A stretch of 64,000 bases of DNA. Source: CAZTHM01 sp041946825. GTDB lineage: Bacteria; Acidobacteriota; Terriglobia; UBA7540. The stretch is taken from positions 1 through 64,000 of the forward strand of contig JBHGBD010000017.1 of assembly GCA_041946825.1 (NCBI GenBank). The letters are read 5' to 3'. Shown in pieces: positions 41,088-50,153 of the stretch; the first letter of the stretch is position 1; each line of letters begins with the position of its first letter. The notes beneath the pieces were generated by a model, which was not told the DNA's origin, made no database searches, and was given only the letters and a program-made list of their open reading frames with translations. Made by a program: the position numbers and the translations under genes.

Positions 41088-42320
41088 TTAAATCGAAACT
41101 TGCTGGTAATCTGCACCCGCTTCGCACTCGACCGTCATCCCCTGCTCCCGAATGTAAGCGCGACAGGAAGCCACAACCTTGTCGAGGAAGTCATCGTCGT
41201 GCATCGGGTCGTGGTGATAAAGCACCAGGCGCTTCGCCCCGGCGGAGTGAGCAGAATTGACCGCGTCCTTCCAGGTGCTGTGCCCCCAACCGCGCTTGGC
41301 AGGATACTCTTCCTCGGTGTATTGCGCTTCGCGAATGTAAAGGTCCGCATCGCGCGCGAACTCGTCCACCTCGCGATCCAGCTTGCGGTTATGCTCGTTA
41401 TCTCCCGAGAGCCGGCAGTACGGCTCGTGGTCCGTGACGTAGACGAACGTCTTTCCTTCTGACTCGACCCTGAACCCCAGCGCGAGCCCGGGATGATTCA
41501 GGTAGAAATGCGAGATCTTGGCGGTCCCGAGTTCGATCGGTCCCTCGAGCTCGACGAAATCGAGGTGGGCCATCATTTCGGTCAGATCAACGGGAAAATA
41601 ATTGGAATCCATCTGTCCGGTGAAAACCTTTTCCAGGCTCTTGTCGGCGCCGCGGACGCTGTAAAGAGTCAAATGGTTACCGGGGATGTAGGCGGGTACA
41701 AAGAACGGGAACCCCTGAATGTGATCCCAATGAGTGTGGCTCACAAAGATGTGAGCGTGCAGAGTCCGGCCTTTGAATTCTCCGGCGAGCGCGAGCCCGG
41801 CATCACGGCCACCTGTGCCGCAGTCGAAGAGCATAACGGTTTCGCCACACCGCACCTCGACGCAGGAAGTGTTCCCGCCATAGCGCAGCGTCGCACGGCC
41901 GGGCGTCGCAATCGAGCCGCGCGTGCCCCAGAATCTTACTTTGATAGCCGTCTGGGTTGAGGCCAGCGTTTTCCGGATCGTCTCCACCAACGCTTCCAGG
42001 TTGTACGGCTTATTCAGATACAAGTCAGCGCCGAGCTCTTTGGCTTTCTTGATGTCGGCGGAGTACGTCTTCGCGGAGGCGATGATAATGAAGGTTCCTT
42101 GCAGTCCTGGGTCGCTGCGGATGGCCTGGCAGACAGCAAAGCCGTGCAGCTTGGGCATCATCAAATCGAGGAGGACGACCCTGGGCTTTTCGGCGCGGAT
42201 GAGTTTCAGACCCTCTTCGCCATCTTCGGCCGTCAGGACGTTGAAGCCGGCGATGCGCAGGCCCAATTCGGCGATGCGCCGGATATCCGCGTCGTCGTCA
42301 ACAATTACGACCTTGTCCAT
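41088..42320 (-). CDS. Receiver domain fused to MBL-fold hydrolase
   Basis: 410 residues with GGAGA before the ATG. Residues 1-122 are a receiver: acidic pocket VDDDAD, phosphoacceptor D52 in LLDLMMP and the lysine in LNKPYN. Residues 127-410 are a metallo-beta-lactamase-fold hydrolase of the PhnP/RNase Z-like type: RFWGTRGSIATPG, SHTHWDHIQG (194-203), the later His/Asp ligands VTDHEP and YHHDPMHDD. It probably switches a phosphodiesterase-type activity by phosphorylation. It lies between two kinase-containing operons. Confidence 0.9.
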   Translation of the reverse strand: MDKVVIVDDDADIRRIAELGLRIAGFNVLTAEDGEEGLKLIRAEKPRVVLLDLMMPKLHGFAVCQAIRSDPGLQGTFIIIASAKTYSADIKKAKELGADLYLNKPYNLEALVETIRKTLASTQTAIKVRFWGTRGSIATPGRATLRYGGNTSCVEVRCGETVMLFDCGTGGRDAGLALAGEFKGRTLHAHIFVSHTHWDHIQGFPFFVPAYIPGNHLTLYSVRGADKSLEKVFTGQMDSNYFPVDLTEMMAHLDFVELEGPIELGTAKISHFYLNHPGLALGFRVESEGKTFVYVTDHEPYCRLSGDNEHNRKLDREVDEFARDADLYIREAQYTEEEYPAKRGWGHSTWKDAVNSAHSAGAKRLVLYHHDPMHDDDFLDKVVASCRAYIREQGMTVECEAGADYQQVSI

Positions 42321-42360
42321 CGCCTATCTCCGGAACACGTTCGCCCTTGCGCTCACAACA

Positions 42361-42993
42361 TCAATCCACGAGGTGGTTGCGCACTGCGTAATGGGTGAGT
42401 TCGGCGTTGGTCTTCATACCCATCTTTTCGAGAATCCGCGAGCGATAGGTGCTCACGGTCTTCACGCTCAAACTGAGTTGCCCGGCGATTTGACTCACTG
42501 TCTTGCCGGAGGCAATCGAGCGCAGGACCTCAAACTCGCGATCCGAGAGGAGCTCATCGGCGGGTCGATCGGTCTCCGCCCCCAAATCCGCGGCCAGCTT
42601 CTCGGCGAGGGCCGGGCTGACGTAGCGGCCCCCCGACATCACTTTCTGGACGGCCTTAAGCAGCTCGGCGGGCGCGCCCTCTTTGCAGACATAACCTGCC
42701 GCGCCGGCCTTCAGTGCTCGTTTCGCATAGCGTTCCTCGGGATGCACGCTGAGCACCAGGATCGGCATTTTCGGACGGGCTGCCTTCAGATCCCTTAGCG
42801 CGTCGATCCCGCTTCGCCCCGGCATCTCGATGTCCATGATCAGCAGATCCCAGGCGCGCTTTCGAACCTGCTCAAGCGCGTCCCGGGTGTTTTCCGCTTC
42901 TCCGCAAGCCAGAGCGCCCAGTGCGTCACTCAAAATCTCCCTCAGACCCCGCCGAATCAGAGCGTGGTCGTCGGCAATGAGGATGCTGGTCAC
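42361..42993 (-). CDS. NarL/FixJ-type response regulator
   Basis: 210 residues, starting at a GTG. The receiver has the ADDH pocket and phosphoacceptor D54 (LLIMDIEMPG) and the lysine in YVCKEGAP. The LuxR-type helix-turn-helix follows (LSDREFEVLRSIASGKTVSQIAGQLSLSV...). It would be a transcription factor, and its kinase could be either of the two nearby. The gene is 40 bases upstream of the receiver-MBL gene on the same strand. Confidence 0.93.
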   Translation of the reverse strand: MTSILIADDHALIRRGLREILSDALGALACGEAENTRDALEQVRKRAWDLLIMDIEMPGRSGIDALRDLKAARPKMPILVLSVHPEERYAKRALKAGAAGYVCKEGAPAELLKAVQKVMSGGRYVSPALAEKLAADLGAETDRPADELLSDREFEVLRSIASGKTVSQIAGQLSLSVKTVSTYRSRILEKMGMKTNAELTHYAVRNHLVD

Positions 42994-43345
42994 AGGTGTA
43001 GCTTTCCCCAGGAGGCGCGCCCATTGATATGGGCAACAACAAAACGAACCTCCTAACTCACCGCGTCAAGGGAGGATCGGGTAGTTCTATTCTCCACTAG
43101 TTATGCGGGTTGTCAAGCGCTTGCCGGTTCTTCCCTCCTCGCAGGGATGCCAGCATGCTGTAGGACTGACGCGGGTATCTCGGGTGGTGGAACTCCTACA
43201 AAGGAATCGGTTTTCGGCCGATTGTGCCTTGCGGTTGGGCGGCCCAGACTCAGACTTCGGGAAAGCAGGTGTTGCGATGCCCTTGTCCTGCGTGCGCGCC
43301 GGAAATCGGAGGGCCGTCAAGGCGGAGACCTCCAGAGACGTTCTT

Positions 43346-43681
43346 ATGACCAGGCTAAAGCGTGGCGTCGAAAGGCTTTTAGTGCAGGAGCGTAATCGCC
43401 AGATTGAACAACTTGAAAAGCGTGGTGCGCCGGTCTTTCGGTGGGGCTACACTGTGCGTAAAAACTGGCAGACGCCTTGGGGCGTCCTGAGGCGAGTCCG
43501 AATGCCGCGTTTGAGGGGAAGGCGAGAGATCGTGCTGATGGAGAAATATTACCCGCGATTCGCCACCCGTTTCCGTCACGATGAGCCGTGGCAGCGGAGG
43601 TGCCTTGAATACTGGGCTGCCTGGGTGTTTTTCCTCGAGGCAGGGTGCGCCCGCCTGGGACCCCCACCCATGGGCACTTAG
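43346..43681 (+). mobile_element. Transposase N-terminal remnant
   Basis: 111 codons from the ATG at 43346. The product (LLVQERNRQIEQLEKRGA, RWGYTVRKNWQTPWGVLRRV, RMPRLRGRREIVLMEKYYPR) resembles the N-terminal DNA-binding part of IS256/ISLre2-type transposases. It stops before any DDE catalytic domain, and no terminal inverted repeats are seen, so it is a fragment. The frame is open upstream to 43103 but without similarity. It separates the NarL-type regulator from the hybrid kinase. Confidence 0.5.
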
Positions 43682-43732
43682 AGGGGGGCCTTTTACTGAC
43701 CCGCGCGCCAAGGTAATCTTAACGATCTGCGT

Positions 43733-45736
43733 ATGAAGCGACTGGCGGCCGTCCTTCTTCGAAACCAAGGGTACGCGGTCTTTGAGTACCGTGGGAAGGG
43801 GGTCTTCCAACCGGTCGGGAACCTTCCCGATTGGTTTCAGAATCTCCCGGGTCAGGGTGGGGCAAAGCGGATTCGCCACCGTTTAGCGGAGCGCTTTCCG
43901 TTCATCGCCAACTTCCTGCTCGATGCCCGGAAAATCTGGCGTGCGAAATCTGGGGACTGGACAAAGTCCGGAGTCTGGATCGAGCGAGGCCGGGACGGCA
44001 ATGAGATGCTGCTCGAATGCTCCGCATTCTCCTTCCAAGGAAGAAACGTCTTCATCATTTTGAATCCCCATGGCCATTTCGAGGAAACCCGTCGAACCCT
44101 TCAAACCGCGCGCGAGTTGCGCCTGCAATACGACTCCTTCCTGCGCGACGTGCAGAAGAAAGAAATCCTGATTCACTGCATTATCCACGACCTCTCCCAA
44201 CCCCTCACCGCCATGCAGGGATGCTTCTCCAGTCTGGGTCGCATCAAACTGCCTCGGGATCTGAAGGCGCTGGTGCAGATCGGGGAACGCCAATCACACG
44301 AGCAGGCGGCCATGATCCGCGAAGTTATTGAGGCCTTCGCCGCCGAACTGTCCGCGCCGCAGGCCTCTCAACGCGGCGCGGCCGAGCCGCCCGACCTCGC
44401 CCGCTGCGCGATGCAGATCGTCAACGATTTCTCTCAAGCTTTCGCAGAACAGGACATCAGGCTCGAACTGGACCCGGCCCTCGACCTGACTCGTAATTGG
44501 CAAGTCGCCGGAGATGAGGCAAGACTGCGGCGGATCTACGCCAATCTCCTGGAGAACGCGCTTCGTCACAGCCCCGCGGGCTCCAGGGTGACGGTGCGAG
44601 TACTGGACGAGGGCCGGTTCCTACGCGCATGTGTTGACGACCGTGGCCCCGGGCTCCCCAGCGGCGAAGCAGCCTCGCGACTCTTTCAGCTTTTTGCCAG
44701 GGGCAAAGAGCGCGGAGGCAAAGCCGGCATCGGTCTTTACTTCTGCCGAATCACCGTCGAGCGCTGGGGTGGAACCGTCGGATGTGAGCCGCGGCCGGGA
44801 GGTGGCGCGCGCTTCTGGTTCCGGGTGCCGCGCTACGAACCCACGCGCATGAAACCTCGGGATGTCGCTTCTCCCGCGAAAAAGCCTCCGGAGGAGCCAG
44901 GGCGATCCGGCGTAGCTCGACCCGCGGAAGATGCCGCTAAAGACACTCCTCGCCCGCGACGGGTACTTCTGGCCGAAGACAATCCGGTTATCCGGAAACT
45001 CACAACTCGGATGCTGAAGGAGCGTGGCCACAAAGTCACAGCCGTCTGCGACGGTAAAGAAGCACTAGCAAGAATCCGGGAGAAAGAGTTTGACGTTGTG
45101 TTGATGGACGTCGAGATGCCGAAAGTGAGCGGGATTGAAGCGGCCCGAGCCATTCGCCAATTGGAAAAAGCAGCGGGCACGCATCTAAGCGTGATTGCCT
45201 TGACCGCCTATGCTTCGAAGTATGAACGAATCCGTTGCCTGAGCGCGGGGATGGACTCGTGCCTGACCAAGCCGTTCAAGCCCGAGGATCTATACGCGTC
45301 GGTGGAGGATCCGGCTATTCCGCCGTTGGAAATCAACGTGGCGGAAAAGGTTGAACCCGCCGTCGGCGCGGAGCGTCACGCGGCTCTGCTGGCCAGAGTC
45401 GGGGGCAAGCAGAAGCTCCTCAACACACTCGTCCGGCTATTCCTCGAAGACTACCCCAAGCACCTCTCGGCGATTGACCGCGCCATCATCCGTCGGGACG
45501 GCAAGAACCTAGCAAGGGCCGCACACGCCTTGAGGGGGCCGATCGGCCTTTTCTTTGGTGACGGCGAGACGGCTTTCGTGACGCGAAAGCTGGAGACCAT
45601 GGGCTTCCGCGCCGAGTTCACAGGGGCCGAGCGCGCTTCCGCGCACCTTCGGCAAAAGCTCTCAACCCTCTGTGACGAACTTAGGAGCCTTCAAAGGGTC
45701 TCCGGCATGGCACAGCGCCCACGGCCCGCTGGATGA
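43733..45736 (+). CDS. Hybrid histidine kinase with receiver and HPt domains
   Basis: 667 residues. Residues 1-115 are a PAS-like N terminus related to that of the kinase at 36837; H152 in HCIIHDLSQPLTAM is the first phosphosite; NLLENALRHSP, DDRGPGLPSG and GKAGIGLYFC form the ATPase. After a linker (about 365-405) comes a receiver (LLAEDNPVIRKL; D in VVLMDVEMP; TKPFKPED). The C-terminal HPt carries the His in RAAHALRGP (about 597). It can therefore run a complete phosphorelay. There is no membrane span. Confidence 0.93.
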   Translation: MKRLAAVLLRNQGYAVFEYRGKGVFQPVGNLPDWFQNLPGQGGAKRIRHRLAERFPFIANFLLDARKIWRAKSGDWTKSGVWIERGRDGNEMLLECSAFSFQGRNVFIILNPHGHFEETRRTLQTARELRLQYDSFLRDVQKKEILIHCIIHDLSQPLTAMQGCFSSLGRIKLPRDLKALVQIGERQSHEQAAMIREVIEAFAAELSAPQASQRGAAEPPDLARCAMQIVNDFSQAFAEQDIRLELDPALDLTRNWQVAGDEARLRRIYANLLENALRHSPAGSRVTVRVLDEGRFLRACVDDRGPGLPSGEAASRLFQLFARGKERGGKAGIGLYFCRITVERWGGTVGCEPRPGGGARFWFRVPRYEPTRMKPRDVASPAKKPPEEPGRSGVARPAEDAAKDTPRPRRVLLAEDNPVIRKLTTRMLKERGHKVTAVCDGKEALARIREKEFDVVLMDVEMPKVSGIEAARAIRQLEKAAGTHLSVIALTAYASKYERIRCLSAGMDSCLTKPFKPEDLYASVEDPAIPPLEINVAEKVEPAVGAERHAALLARVGGKQKLLNTLVRLFLEDYPKHLSAIDRAIIRRDGKNLARAAHALRGPIGLFFGDGETAFVTRKLETMGFRAEFTGAERASAHLRQKLSTLCDELRSLQRVSGMAQRPRPAG

Positions 45737-45875
45737 TGATAAGCTGGATTCCCCACGATGCCGTGAAGGATTACCTCTTCCGTCGTCCCCTGGCGTCAAA
45801 ACTTCGGAAGCACAACCGTGTCGAGAAGTCCGAATAACAAGAGTCCGGAGCAGGGGACTCACAAGGAGCACACAC

Positions 45876-46946
45876 ATGAATAAAGCAGTATTGATCGGGC
45901 TGACCGCCGTAGCGTTTGTCTGCCCGCGCCTCTATGCCGACCAGGTGGTCATGAAGAATGGTGACCGGTTGACCGGCACCGTCGTCGATTCAGACGGCAA
46001 GACGCTCACTTTGAAATCGGCGTTTGCTGGCGAGGTGAAAATCCAGTGGGATGCCGTACAGGAAGTTAATTCCGACGGACCCGTCTATGTTTCGGCCAAA
46101 GACGGGGGAACGCTGGTTGGCAAGGTGACGACGGCGGAGGGAAGATTCGTCGTCCAGACCGCCGATTCGGGGCCGGTGACGGTCGCAAAGGATGCGGTCA
46201 CATCGGTTCGCTCGAAAGAAAAACAAGCGGCCTACGACGCGGAGATCGAGCGCCTTCGCCACCCCAGGCTGCTGGATTCCTGGGGCGGCGTTGTGGACAC
46301 GGGTCTGGCAGTCGCAAGCGGAAATACGGAGACACTCACCTACAATCTTTCCGCGAAGGCGGCGCGCATTACCGCCAGGGATAGGATAAGCGTCTACGGT
46401 CTGTCCCTCTACTCACGCAACAGCACAACCGGCAAGGCGATAACGACGGCGAGCATGGTATCGGGCGGGACGCGCTACGACTTCAATATCAGCGACAAAT
46501 ACTTCGCGTTCGGGCAGCTCGACCTTCTGCATGACCGTTTTCAGGAACTGGATCTCCGCGTCGCTCCCGCCGGTGGCATCGGTATTCATGCCATCAAAAC
46601 ACCCAACACCATCCTGGATCTTAACGCCGGCGGTGGGCTCAACAAGGAATTCTTCACCAGCGGGCTCAGCCGGACGTCGGGAGAAATTTTGCTCGGCGAA
46701 GCTCTTTCCCGCAAGCTCTCCAAGACCACCACGCTGAACGAGAGTTTCCAGTTCTTTCCGAACCTTACCGACACGGGAGAGTTCCGATCTGTCTTCAACC
46801 TGGGCCTGGTCACGCAATTGACCAAGGTGCTGAGCTGGCAGGTGACTTTTACCAATCTTTATTTGAGTAATCCCCCTGAGGGTGTGAAGACCACTGACGT
46901 CGTCATGACCACGGGGCTGCGCTTTACTTTCGGGAAATCCCTGTAA
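45876..46946 (+). CDS. DUF481 outer-membrane-type protein
   Basis: 356 residues from the ATG at 45876, chosen for AAGGAG eight bases upstream and the signal peptide that starts there (NKAVLIGLTAVAFVCPRLYA). Residues 25-115 are strand-rich with repeated GDRLTGTVV- and GGTLVGKVT-like parts. The C-terminal half is DUF481, a beta-barrel-like family of the outer membrane ending in an aromatic-containing strand (GLRFTFGKSL). Its function is unknown. Confidence 0.88.
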   Translation: MNKAVLIGLTAVAFVCPRLYADQVVMKNGDRLTGTVVDSDGKTLTLKSAFAGEVKIQWDAVQEVNSDGPVYVSAKDGGTLVGKVTTAEGRFVVQTADSGPVTVAKDAVTSVRSKEKQAAYDAEIERLRHPRLLDSWGGVVDTGLAVASGNTETLTYNLSAKAARITARDRISVYGLSLYSRNSTTGKAITTASMVSGGTRYDFNISDKYFAFGQLDLLHDRFQELDLRVAPAGGIGIHAIKTPNTILDLNAGGGLNKEFFTSGLSRTSGEILLGEALSRKLSKTTTLNESFQFFPNLTDTGEFRSVFNLGLVTQLTKVLSWQVTFTNLYLSNPPEGVKTTDVVMTTGLRFTFGKSL

Positions 46947-47021
46947 GTGAGGGAGTACAATGCCCGCATTCCTCTGAAGGCCCGACGTCCACTCGCGCCA
47001 AGGCACAAGGAGGATGCCGTT

Positions 47022-47726
47022 ATGCCCATTTCAAAACGTGCAACTGCGGAGTTCGTTGGAACTTTCTGGTTGGTTTTCGGCGGATGCGGCAGCGCCGTAC
47101 TCGCCGCCGCCTTCCCCAGTCTAGGTATTGGTTTTCTGGGGGTCGCGCTGGCTTTTGGTTTGACCTTGTTGACGATGGCGTACGCCATTGGCCACATCTC
47201 GGGATGCCACCTGAATCCTGCGGTATCGGTTGGCCTCTGGACGGGAAAGCGGTTTTCGGGTTCTGATCTTGCTCCCTACATCATCGCGCAGGTCGCGGGA
47301 GCGTTGGCAGCGGCAGGAGCGCTTTATGTGATCGCCAGCGGGAAGGAAGGATTCACCCTGGCGGCGGGTTTCGCTTCAAATGGCTACGCCGAACATTCGC
47401 CCGGCGGTTACTCGCTGGCCGCCTGCCTGGTGGCGGAGATCCTCCTGACCTTTATGTTCCTGGTGATCATTCTCGGCGCCACGGATCGTCGCGCTCCGCA
47501 GGGCTTCGCCCCCATCGCCATCGGCCTGGGGCTGACGCTGATTCACCTCATCGGAATCCCCGTCACCAATCTCTCGGTGAACCCGGCGCGCAGCACTGGC
47601 CCGGCGCTGTTTGTGGGAGGCTGGGCAGTCTCGCAACTCTGGCTGTTCTGGGTAGCGCCAATAGTCGGCGCCACTCTGGCAGGGGTCTTCTATCGGGTCC
47701 TTGCCGGAGAAGCCAAAGCCGAGTAA
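47022..47726 (+). CDS. aqpZ: Aquaporin Z
   Basis: 234 residues from the ATG at 47022, with AAGGAGG upstream. Six membrane spans and two half-helices carry the NPA motifs HLNPAVS and SVNPARSTGPALF. The arginine after the second NPA is the selectivity-filter residue, and the neighbouring Phe/His pattern (GISGC...HLIGIP) fits a water-selective channel. It moves water across the inner membrane. It follows the DUF481 gene by 75 bases on the same strand. Confidence 0.95.
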   Translation: MPISKRATAEFVGTFWLVFGGCGSAVLAAAFPSLGIGFLGVALAFGLTLLTMAYAIGHISGCHLNPAVSVGLWTGKRFSGSDLAPYIIAQVAGALAAAGALYVIASGKEGFTLAAGFASNGYAEHSPGGYSLAACLVAEILLTFMFLVIILGATDRRAPQGFAPIAIGLGLTLIHLIGIPVTNLSVNPARSTGPALFVGGWAVSQLWLFWVAPIVGATLAGVFYRVLAGEAKAE

Positions 47727-47840
47727 TGATAGAATGCATCCGGCTGGCAGATTCCGTCGGCTGGCGTGTTGTCCCTCGCCCGAAGAATTACGGCCGCCCG
47801 TCCGAAGGCAGATGACGAGGCCCGCCCCGTGGGTGCGTGA

Positions 47841-48509
47841 TTGGCGAGGAGTGCCCCAGTCCGCGTGCTGATCGCAGACGACGACCCGATTATCAGGGAA
47901 GTACTGCGCGGCATGCTCCGACGCCAACGAAACACCAAAGTTGTCGGGGAAGCAGCGGATGGCGACGAGGCCGTCGACCTCACCCAGAAACTCCAACCGG
48001 ATATTCTCCTTCTCGACCTCCTGATGCCGCGCCTTCCCGGGATGGACGCCCTTCGGAAGCTGGGTCTGGACAGGGGAGCGGTCCGTGCGATTGTGCTGAC
48101 CGGGTACGTCGGAAAACGGCAGATTGTCGAGGCTCTTCAGCTCGGCGCGCGAGGCATCCTCCTGAAAGGGTCGATCGACCATCTGGCGCCCTGCATTCAA
48201 GCCGTCGTCGAAGGTTATTATTGGGTGGAAAACCGGACGGTCGGTACGGTTGTCGAAATCATCCGGGATCTGCTTCGCGCCACCAAGACCGAACTGGAAC
48301 CCGCCACGGCCTATGGACTTACCCCCCGGGAGCTGCAGGTCCTGTCGCTGGTGACGCTCGCCAACTCCAACCGCGAAATCGCCCAGGCACTCTCCATCAG
48401 CGAGCAGACCGTGAAGCGCCACCTGGTGAATATGTTCGACAAGACCGGAATGTCCAACCGGCTGGAGTTGGCGATGTTCGCGATTGACCGCCACTTGGTG
48501 TCTCTCTAA
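47841..48509 (+). CDS. NarL/FixJ-type response regulator
   Basis: 222 residues, beginning at a TTG. The receiver has ADDDP and phosphoacceptor D59 (LLLDLLMPR), T in VLTGYV and K in LLKGSID. The LuxR helix-turn-helix follows (LTPRELQVLSLVTLANSNRE, IAQALSISEQTVKRHLVN). It has no adjacent kinase; the hybrid kinase 2 kb upstream is the nearest candidate. The ribosome binding site is weak and the start is uncertain by a few codons. Confidence 0.9.
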   Translation: MARSAPVRVLIADDDPIIREVLRGMLRRQRNTKVVGEAADGDEAVDLTQKLQPDILLLDLLMPRLPGMDALRKLGLDRGAVRAIVLTGYVGKRQIVEALQLGARGILLKGSIDHLAPCIQAVVEGYYWVENRTVGTVVEIIRDLLRATKTELEPATAYGLTPRELQVLSLVTLANSNREIAQALSISEQTVKRHLVNMFDKTGMSNRLELAMFAIDRHLVSL

Positions 48510-48848
48510 GGCGTCCGACCCGCCGCTTAGATTCCCCGGTTGAGCCCGCGTCTTTCTCAACCACCCCGCAGCCTTTACGACCAGGGAGCATGGGTCTAGC
48601 CTCCCCGTAGACCAGATATGAGGTTATAAGGTCTGGGGACTTCAAAAGACTCAGTGTCGCGTGGAGAAACACCGGGAACCGTTCGCCTTGGAACCTGAAC
48701 GTCCAAACAGCCGGCGACTGGCACCGCAGCTGCGCTCTCGTTCGCAGTGTGAGTCTCAGGAACCTGGTTGGTTCTTGGCGATTCTCGATCGGCTCAGCGG
48801 CCGAGTCAGTCCGGTCACAACTGAGGGCAGGGAAATGAGCTCCCCTTA
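48510..48848. other. Convergent intergenic region
   Basis: Genes on both sides end here, so promoters are not expected. A small hairpin GGTCTA (48593-48598) with TAGACC (48608-48613) is present without a U-run. An open frame at 48661-48852 has no ribosome binding site or recognisable features. I see nothing else. Confidence 0.4.
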
Positions 48849-49892
48849 TTAACTTACGACCTGGGGGTTGTACTGAAACTCCATCCGCTCGCAATAGAGC
48901 TCGGCGGTGAGTTGTTGCACCTGCGCGGCGGACTCGGAGGACGGGCCGCCGAGGCGGAAGATTCCGAGGTGATAGAACTTAATCCGGCCCAGCTCCTGCT
49001 TGAGATTCGGAGTGTAAAAGATCAATGAGCCATTTTTCTCCTGCGGCTCGCCGTTGTTGCCCTTTATGACGAAGTCCTCATGCCAGTCGATCCAGGAAGG
49101 AGCTGAGATTTCTGAGATACTGATTCTGAGATTAGGGAACTCGAGTTTGCCCGGCTCCTTGAGATAATCGCGCGCTTCGCCGACCTGGTTTCCGACCGTT
49201 TTCTGCTTGATCGTGAACGCGTCAACTTTGGTCACCCTCGAACAATCAAGCCCATCGATGTCCAGCTTGAAGTTCGTGGGAAGCCAGAGTTTCTGATCTC
49301 CCTTGCTCATCGCCATCGAAAGCTTTCCTGAAGATTTTCCGAGCCGCGTGTATTCAGGAGCAATCTTGATGGTCATGTAGGCGGGTTCCTTGGAGGTCGC
49401 GTCCATCGCCGGAATGGTGGTTTCCGTGACGAGAGCGTTCTTGAATTCGCGCTCGCTCGTCGCGTTCATCTGATAATCGGCGGCGACGATAGAACCGTTT
49501 TTGCGCGAGTAGTCCGCCATCCACGACGCGGAGATCCAGTCGTAGATATTCTTGCCAAGACGAAAATCCAGGTCGAAAGTGACGTCCTCGTATTTCGGCT
49601 GGCCGATATGCTTCTTGACGAAATACGAAGCACCGGTTGTCTCGTTGATGACTTCGGCCTGGACGCCGCCCCCCTCGACGGACCTGACAAAACCGCATTT
49701 GACGCCGTCGAGGGTGAGCAGGAAATTGCCCGCCGCGTAAGCGCGCGCGATTCGTTGCGGGTCGGGGGGAGCCGGAGCAGGTGTCCGGGCGGAGGCCACA
49801 GATACTCCCAGGTGGGAGACCGCGCCGGAAGCGGCAACAGTCAACCCTGCCCGGCGCAGAAATTGTCTTCGACTTTCCTGTGGAGAGCCCAT
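48849..49892 (-). CDS. Tat-exported phage tail-tube-like (gp19) protein
   Basis: 347 residues with GGAGG before the ATG. The N terminus carries a twin-arginine signal (SRRQFLRRAGLTVAASGAVSH), which would export the folded protein. The rest, from about residue 45, contains two T4 gp19 tail-tube-type halves: NFLLTLDGVKCGFVRSVEGG, NIYDWISASW, then FKLDIDGLDCSRVTKVDAF and SWIDWHEDFVIKGN. Tail-tube proteins of phages and contractile injection systems normally stay in the cytoplasm until assembly, so a Tat signal is odd. No sheath, baseplate or ClpV gene is present. Confidence 0.85.
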   Translation of the reverse strand: MGSPQESRRQFLRRAGLTVAASGAVSHLGVSVASARTPAPAPPDPQRIARAYAAGNFLLTLDGVKCGFVRSVEGGGVQAEVINETTGASYFVKKHIGQPKYEDVTFDLDFRLGKNIYDWISASWMADYSRKNGSIVAADYQMNATSEREFKNALVTETTIPAMDATSKEPAYMTIKIAPEYTRLGKSSGKLSMAMSKGDQKLWLPTNFKLDIDGLDCSRVTKVDAFTIKQKTVGNQVGEARDYLKEPGKLEFPNLRISISEISAPSWIDWHEDFVIKGNNGEPQEKNGSLIFYTPNLKQELGRIKFYHLGIFRLGGPSSESAAQVQQLTAELYCERMEFQYNPQVVS

Positions 49893-50040
49893 GACATACC
49901 TCCGATGACGGTGGACTTGAGAACCGCAGCCTAAGAGACCCAGACGCCAGCGTGCGCGGGTGCTCCCCTCAACACGCCGTATCGTAGTCGCAGCCTAGGG
50001 CCTTGCCTGGCGGGGCGCAACCGTCCTGGGGTCGGGTGCA

Positions 50041-50061
50041 CCCTCGACTGGAAGTCGAGGG
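50041..50061. repeat. Palindrome CCCTCGACT-gga-AGTCGAGGG
   Basis: Nine-base arms separated by three bases. A related palindrome with ACCCTCGAC / GTCGAGGGT arms lies at 51019-51041, on the other side of the 50154-50840 gene. Placed after one gene and before another, they may be transcript-end hairpins or copies of a small dispersed palindrome. No U-run follows. Confidence 0.6.
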
Positions 50062-50153
50062 GAGATTGAGGGGAAGGGAACGCATTCGCGGGAAGCGCCT
50101 CACGGAATTCCGCCCGGCGCGAGTTCGCCAGGCTTGGAGGGTTGTGTTTGACT

